This document shows positions 4,093 to 6,672 of a stretch of 6,672 nucleotides of DNA, one piece after another. Under the pieces are notes generated by a model. That model saw nothing but the letters and a program-made list of their open reading frames with translations. It searched no databases and was not told the DNA's origin. The DNA is from Nocardioides_C sp035457605 (lineage in GTDB: Bacteria; Actinomycetota; Actinomycetes; Propionibacteriales; Nocardioidaceae): the NCBI GenBank assembly GCA_035457605.1, contig DATIBI010000220.1, forward strand, positions 1-6,672, written 5' to 3'. Numbering within the stretch: position 1 is the first letter of the stretch; each line of letters opens with the position of its first letter. The position numbers and the translations under genes were made by a program.

Positions 4093-6510
4093 ATGAGCGC
4101 GTTGTTCCCGATCCCCCAGTCCCCGGCTCCCTCCGACCTCGACGCCCTGCCGCAGGAGCAGCCGCGGGGCCGTCGTACCCCCACGCCCGAGGAGCTCCTC
4201 GACGGACTCAACGAGCCGCAGCGGGCCGCGGTGATGCACGCCGGCAGCCCGCTGCTCGTGGTCGCCGGCGCGGGGTCCGGGAAGACCCGGGTGCTCACCC
4301 GCCGGATCGCCTGGCTGATCTCCGAGCGCAAGGTCCACCCCGGCTCGGTCCTGGCGATCACCTTCACCAACAAGGCCGCGGCGGAGATGCGCGAGCGGGT
4401 GGAGCACCTCGTCGGCAGGCGCGCGCGGATCATGTGGGTGTCGACGTTCCACTCGGCCTGCGTGCGGATCCTGCGCAAGGAGATCGACAAGTTCGGCTAC
4501 AAGTCGTCGTTCTCGATCTACGACGCGGCCGACTCCAAGCGGCTGATGACGCTGGTGCTGCGCGACCTCGAGCTCGACCCCAAGCGCTACCAGCCGCGGG
4601 CGGTGCTGAACTGGGTGTCCAACGCCAAGAACGAGCTCATCGACGAGGAGCGTGCCACCCAGGAGGCGAAGAACCACCTCGAGGAGACCTACGCCGAGGC
4701 GTACACGCTGTACCAGCGCCGGCTGCGCGAGGCCAACGCGCTGGACTTCGACGACCTGATCATGACCACGGTGCACCTGTTCCGGTCGTTCCCCGAGGTC
4801 CGTGAGACCTACCGGCGGCGGTTCCGGCACGTGCTCGTCGACGAGTACCAGGACACCAACCACGCGCAGTACGCCCTGGTCCGTGAGCTCTGCGCGGACA
4901 CCGACGAGCAGCCCGGCGGCTCGGGCGGCGAGCGGGTCGAGCCCTCCGAGCTGATGGTCGTGGGAGACGCGGACCAGTCGATCTACGCCTTCCGCGGCGC
5001 GAACATCCGCAACATCCTCCAGTTCGAGGAGGACTTCCCCGACGCCACCTCGATCCTGCTGGAGCAGAACTACCGCTCCACGCAGACGATCCTGACCGCC
5101 GCGAACTCGGTGATCAGCCGGAACAAGGGCCGCAAGCCCAAGAACCTCTGGTCCGACGCCGGCGACGGGGAGAAGATCGTCGGCTACGTCGCCGACGACG
5201 AGCACGACGAGGCCCGGTTCGTCTCCGAGGAGATCGACAAGCTGACCGACGCCGGTGGCGCGCGACCCGGAGACGTGGCGGTGTTCTACCGCACCAACGC
5301 GCAGTCCCGGGTGTTCGAAGAGGTGTTCATCCGCGTCGGCATGCCCTACAAGGTCGTCGGCGGCGTCCGGTTCTACGAGCGCAAGGAGGTCCGAGACGCG
5401 CTGGCGTACCTGCGCACGCTGGTGAACCCCGCCGACGAGATCTCGCTGCGCCGGATCCTCAACGTGCCCAAGCGCGGGATCGGTGACCGTGCCGAGGCGT
5501 GCGTGCAGGCGCTCGCGCAGCGCGACCGGGTCACGTTCTGGGAGGCGCTGCGGCGGGCCCAGGAGGCTCCGGGTATCGCGAGCCGCTCGGTGACCTGCAT
5601 CAAGGCGTTCGTCGGCATGATCGAGGAGCTCCAGTCGATGGTGGACGCCGGCGAGCGGGCCGACGTCGTGCTGGAGCAGGTGCTGGCGCGCAGCGGGTAC
5701 CTCGCCGAGCTGGAGGGCTCAGACGACCCGCAGGACGAGACCCGGGTGGAGAACCTCGCCGAGCTGGTCGCGGTGGCCCGCGAGTTCGCCGACGAGCCGG
5801 TCGCTGGCCCGTCCGCGGACCCGGCCGACCTCGGTGGCCCGGACGCCCCGGTGCCCGGGCTGGGGGACTTCCTGGAGCGGGTGGCGCTCGTCGCCGACTC
5901 CGACCAGATCCCCGACCAGGGTGAGGGCGACGACGCCGGCGTGGTCACGTTGATGACGCTGCACACCGCGAAGGGGCTGGAGTTCCCGGTGGTGTTCCTG
6001 ACCGGCCTCGAGGACGGCGTGTTCCCGCACATGCGCTCGCTCGGCGACCAGCCCGAGCTGGAGGAGGAGCGCCGGCTGGCGTACGTCGGGCTGACCCGCG
6101 CCCAGCAGCGGCTCTACGTCTCACGGGCCGTGGTCCGGTCGGCCTGGGGCGCGCCCTCGCACAACCCGGCCTCTCGCTTCCTCGACGAGCTTCCGGTCGA
6201 CCTGGTCAACTGGCGTCGCACCGAGGCGGCGCAGACCTCGTGGAACCGTCCGGTGATGCCGTCGCTGCCGGACCGGGGTGGGCGCAGGTTCGGTACGGCA
6301 GCCATCAACGCCGACTCCGCCAGCAAGGCGAAGGCCAAGCGTCCGGTGCCGTCGCTGGCCCCGGGGGACCGGGTGTTGCACGACAGTTTCGGCATGGGTA
6401 GCGTCGTCGCGCTTGACGGGGCCGGCGAGAACGCCGTCGCGTCGATCGACTTCGGGTCACAAGGGGTCAAGCGGCTGCTGCTGCGCTACGCCCCGGTGGA
6501 GAAGCTCTGA
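4093..6510 (+). CDS. pcrA: ATP-dependent DNA helicase PcrA/UvrD1 (805 aa)
   Basis: Superfamily 1A 3'-5' DNA helicase acting in nucleotide excision repair, replication-fork clearance and transcription-coupled repair. All core motifs are present in order: Q-motif LNEPQ (39-43), Walker A AGAGSGKT (58-65, K64), motif Ia ITFTNKAAAEM (89-99), TFHS (118-121), motif II DEYQD (250-254), motif III GDADQSIYAFRGA (291-303), motif IV QNYRST (325-330), motif V TLHTAKGLEFPVVFLTG (622-638), motif VI RRLAYVGLTRAQQ (660-672, R669). The C-terminus (about 753-803, LAPGDRVLHDSFGMGSVVAL onward) is the Tudor-like module that binds RNA polymerase in PcrA. The 38-residue N-terminal lead is usual for actinobacterial members. 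Pro/Gly/Asp-rich inserts occur at about 269-286 and 571-592. Length is normal and the gene is intact. UvrD1 is the mycobacterial name for this type. Confidence 0.98.
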   Translation: MSALFPIPQSPAPSDLDALPQEQPRGRRTPTPEELLDGLNEPQRAAVMHAGSPLLVVAGAGSGKTRVLTRRIAWLISERKVHPGSVLAITFTNKAAAEMRERVEHLVGRRARIMWVSTFHSACVRILRKEIDKFGYKSSFSIYDAADSKRLMTLVLRDLELDPKRYQPRAVLNWVSNAKNELIDEERATQEAKNHLEETYAEAYTLYQRRLREANALDFDDLIMTTVHLFRSFPEVRETYRRRFRHVLVDEYQDTNHAQYALVRELCADTDEQPGGSGGERVEPSELMVVGDADQSIYAFRGANIRNILQFEEDFPDATSILLEQNYRSTQTILTAANSVISRNKGRKPKNLWSDAGDGEKIVGYVADDEHDEARFVSEEIDKLTDAGGARPGDVAVFYRTNAQSRVFEEVFIRVGMPYKVVGGVRFYERKEVRDALAYLRTLVNPADEISLRRILNVPKRGIGDRAEACVQALAQRDRVTFWEALRRAQEAPGIASRSVTCIKAFVGMIEELQSMVDAGERADVVLEQVLARSGYLAELEGSDDPQDETRVENLAELVAVAREFADEPVAGPSADPADLGGPDAPVPGLGDFLERVALVADSDQIPDQGEGDDAGVVTLMTLHTAKGLEFPVVFLTGLEDGVFPHMRSLGDQPELEEERRLAYVGLTRAQQRLYVSRAVVRSAWGAPSHNPASRFLDELPVDLVNWRRTEAAQTSWNRPVMPSLPDRGGRRFGTAAINADSASKAKAKRPVPSLAPGDRVLHDSFGMGSVVALDGAGENAVASIDFGSQGVKRLLLRYAPVEKL

Positions 6511-6514
6511 CGCC

Positions 6515-6672
6515 CTACCTCACCGTCGAGCCGGGGATTCTGGTGGCGCGAGCCGGGGATTGTGGTGGCGCTCCCGGTCGGAGGAGAGGCGCCGGGCGGG
6601 CGAGCACGGCTCCCATCACGAGCAGCCCGGTCTGCACCGGCGGCCGGAACAGCAGGGCGCCGATGCCGGTCA
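6515..6672 (-). CDS. 3' end of a convergent gene, probable membrane protein (partial)
   Basis: One minus-strand frame is open from the right edge to a TAG at 6517-6515. It reads TGIGALLFRPPVQTGLLVMG and continues AVLARPAPLLRPGAPP to a hydrophilic tail ending IPGSTVR. The first 27 or so codons (down to about 6590) use G or C at the third position almost without exception, as real genes here do. The last 20 or so lose that bias (CCA, CAA, GGA, CGA). So the body is probably genuine coding sequence and the tail a recent extension through the tandem repeat at 6527-6570. The hydrophobic stretch suggests a membrane helix, but too little is present to name a family. The gene ends 4 bp from the pcrA stop. 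Confidence 0.5.
   Translation of the reverse strand, partial: TGIGALLFRPPVQTGLLVMGAVLARPAPLLRPGAPPQSPARATRIPGSTVR
6527..6570. repeat. 22-bp tandem duplication, two copies, one mismatch
   Basis: Two head-to-tail 22-bp units, 6527-6548 and 6549-6570, are identical except at position 14 (C at 6540, G at 6562). Each begins CGAGCCGGGGATT and ends TGGTGGCG. The repeat lies between the end of pcrA and the body of the convergent gene, and overlaps that gene's last codons. Such units could come from a dispersed intergenic repeat family or from local slippage; one window cannot tell. Confidence 0.85.

Noticed and set aside
3670..5205. 511-codon minus-strand open frame across the membrane gene and helicase
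   Set aside because: A shadow of pcrA with repetitive Val/Gly/Arg composition and no domain. Length alone means little at this GC content.
6549..6672. Plus-strand open frame after pcrA toward the right edge
   Set aside because: Composition is Gly/Arg/Ala-rich with no ribosome site. The minus-strand frame has far better third-position GC and a hydrophobic helix.

Overview
The window reads as chromosomal DNA of a high-GC actinobacterium. Third codon positions are almost all G or C, genes are packed with ATGA stop/start overlaps, and the helicase has the extended N-terminus and Tudor-like C-terminus of actinobacterial PcrA/UvrD1. Pseudonocardiaceae is a reasonable guess, but no marker here proves it.

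Left half (1-3632): a divergent envelope-stress module. On the minus strand, running leftward from about 1558, are three translationally coupled genes. They encode a 395-residue PspC-domain membrane protein with a C-terminal LiaF-like 'toastrack' region, an 89-residue two-helix membrane protein resembling LiaI/LiaF membrane domains, and the first 36 residues of a second PspC-domain protein that runs off the left edge. On the plus strand, starting at 1702, are a histidine kinase whose sensor part is itself a PspC domain plus membrane helices, and its NarL/LuxR-type response regulator (ATGA overlap). The 143-bp gap between the two arms holds an 18-bp near-perfect palindrome and a cluster of GGTC motifs, including an 8-bp direct repeat with 11-bp period. 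These are good candidate operators. The likely circuit is that PspC-type membrane proteins sense envelope damage, the kinase phosphorylates the regulator, and the regulator acts on the shared intergenic region.

Right half (3633-6672): a short four-helix membrane protein of unknown function (3683-4027), probably expressed from a leaderless transcript. Next come a GC-rich hairpin and a full-length pcrA/uvrD-family DNA helicase (4093-6510). The last 160 bases hold the 3' end of a convergent minus-strand gene whose final codons lie in a 22-bp tandem duplication.

No tRNA, rRNA, CRISPR array, insertion sequence or phage gene was seen. Most of the window is ordinary core actinobacterial sequence. 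The part most worth a second look is the PspC/LiaRS-like module: its triple use of PspC, its candidate operators, and an in-frame internal start that could split the PspC-toastrack gene into two products.
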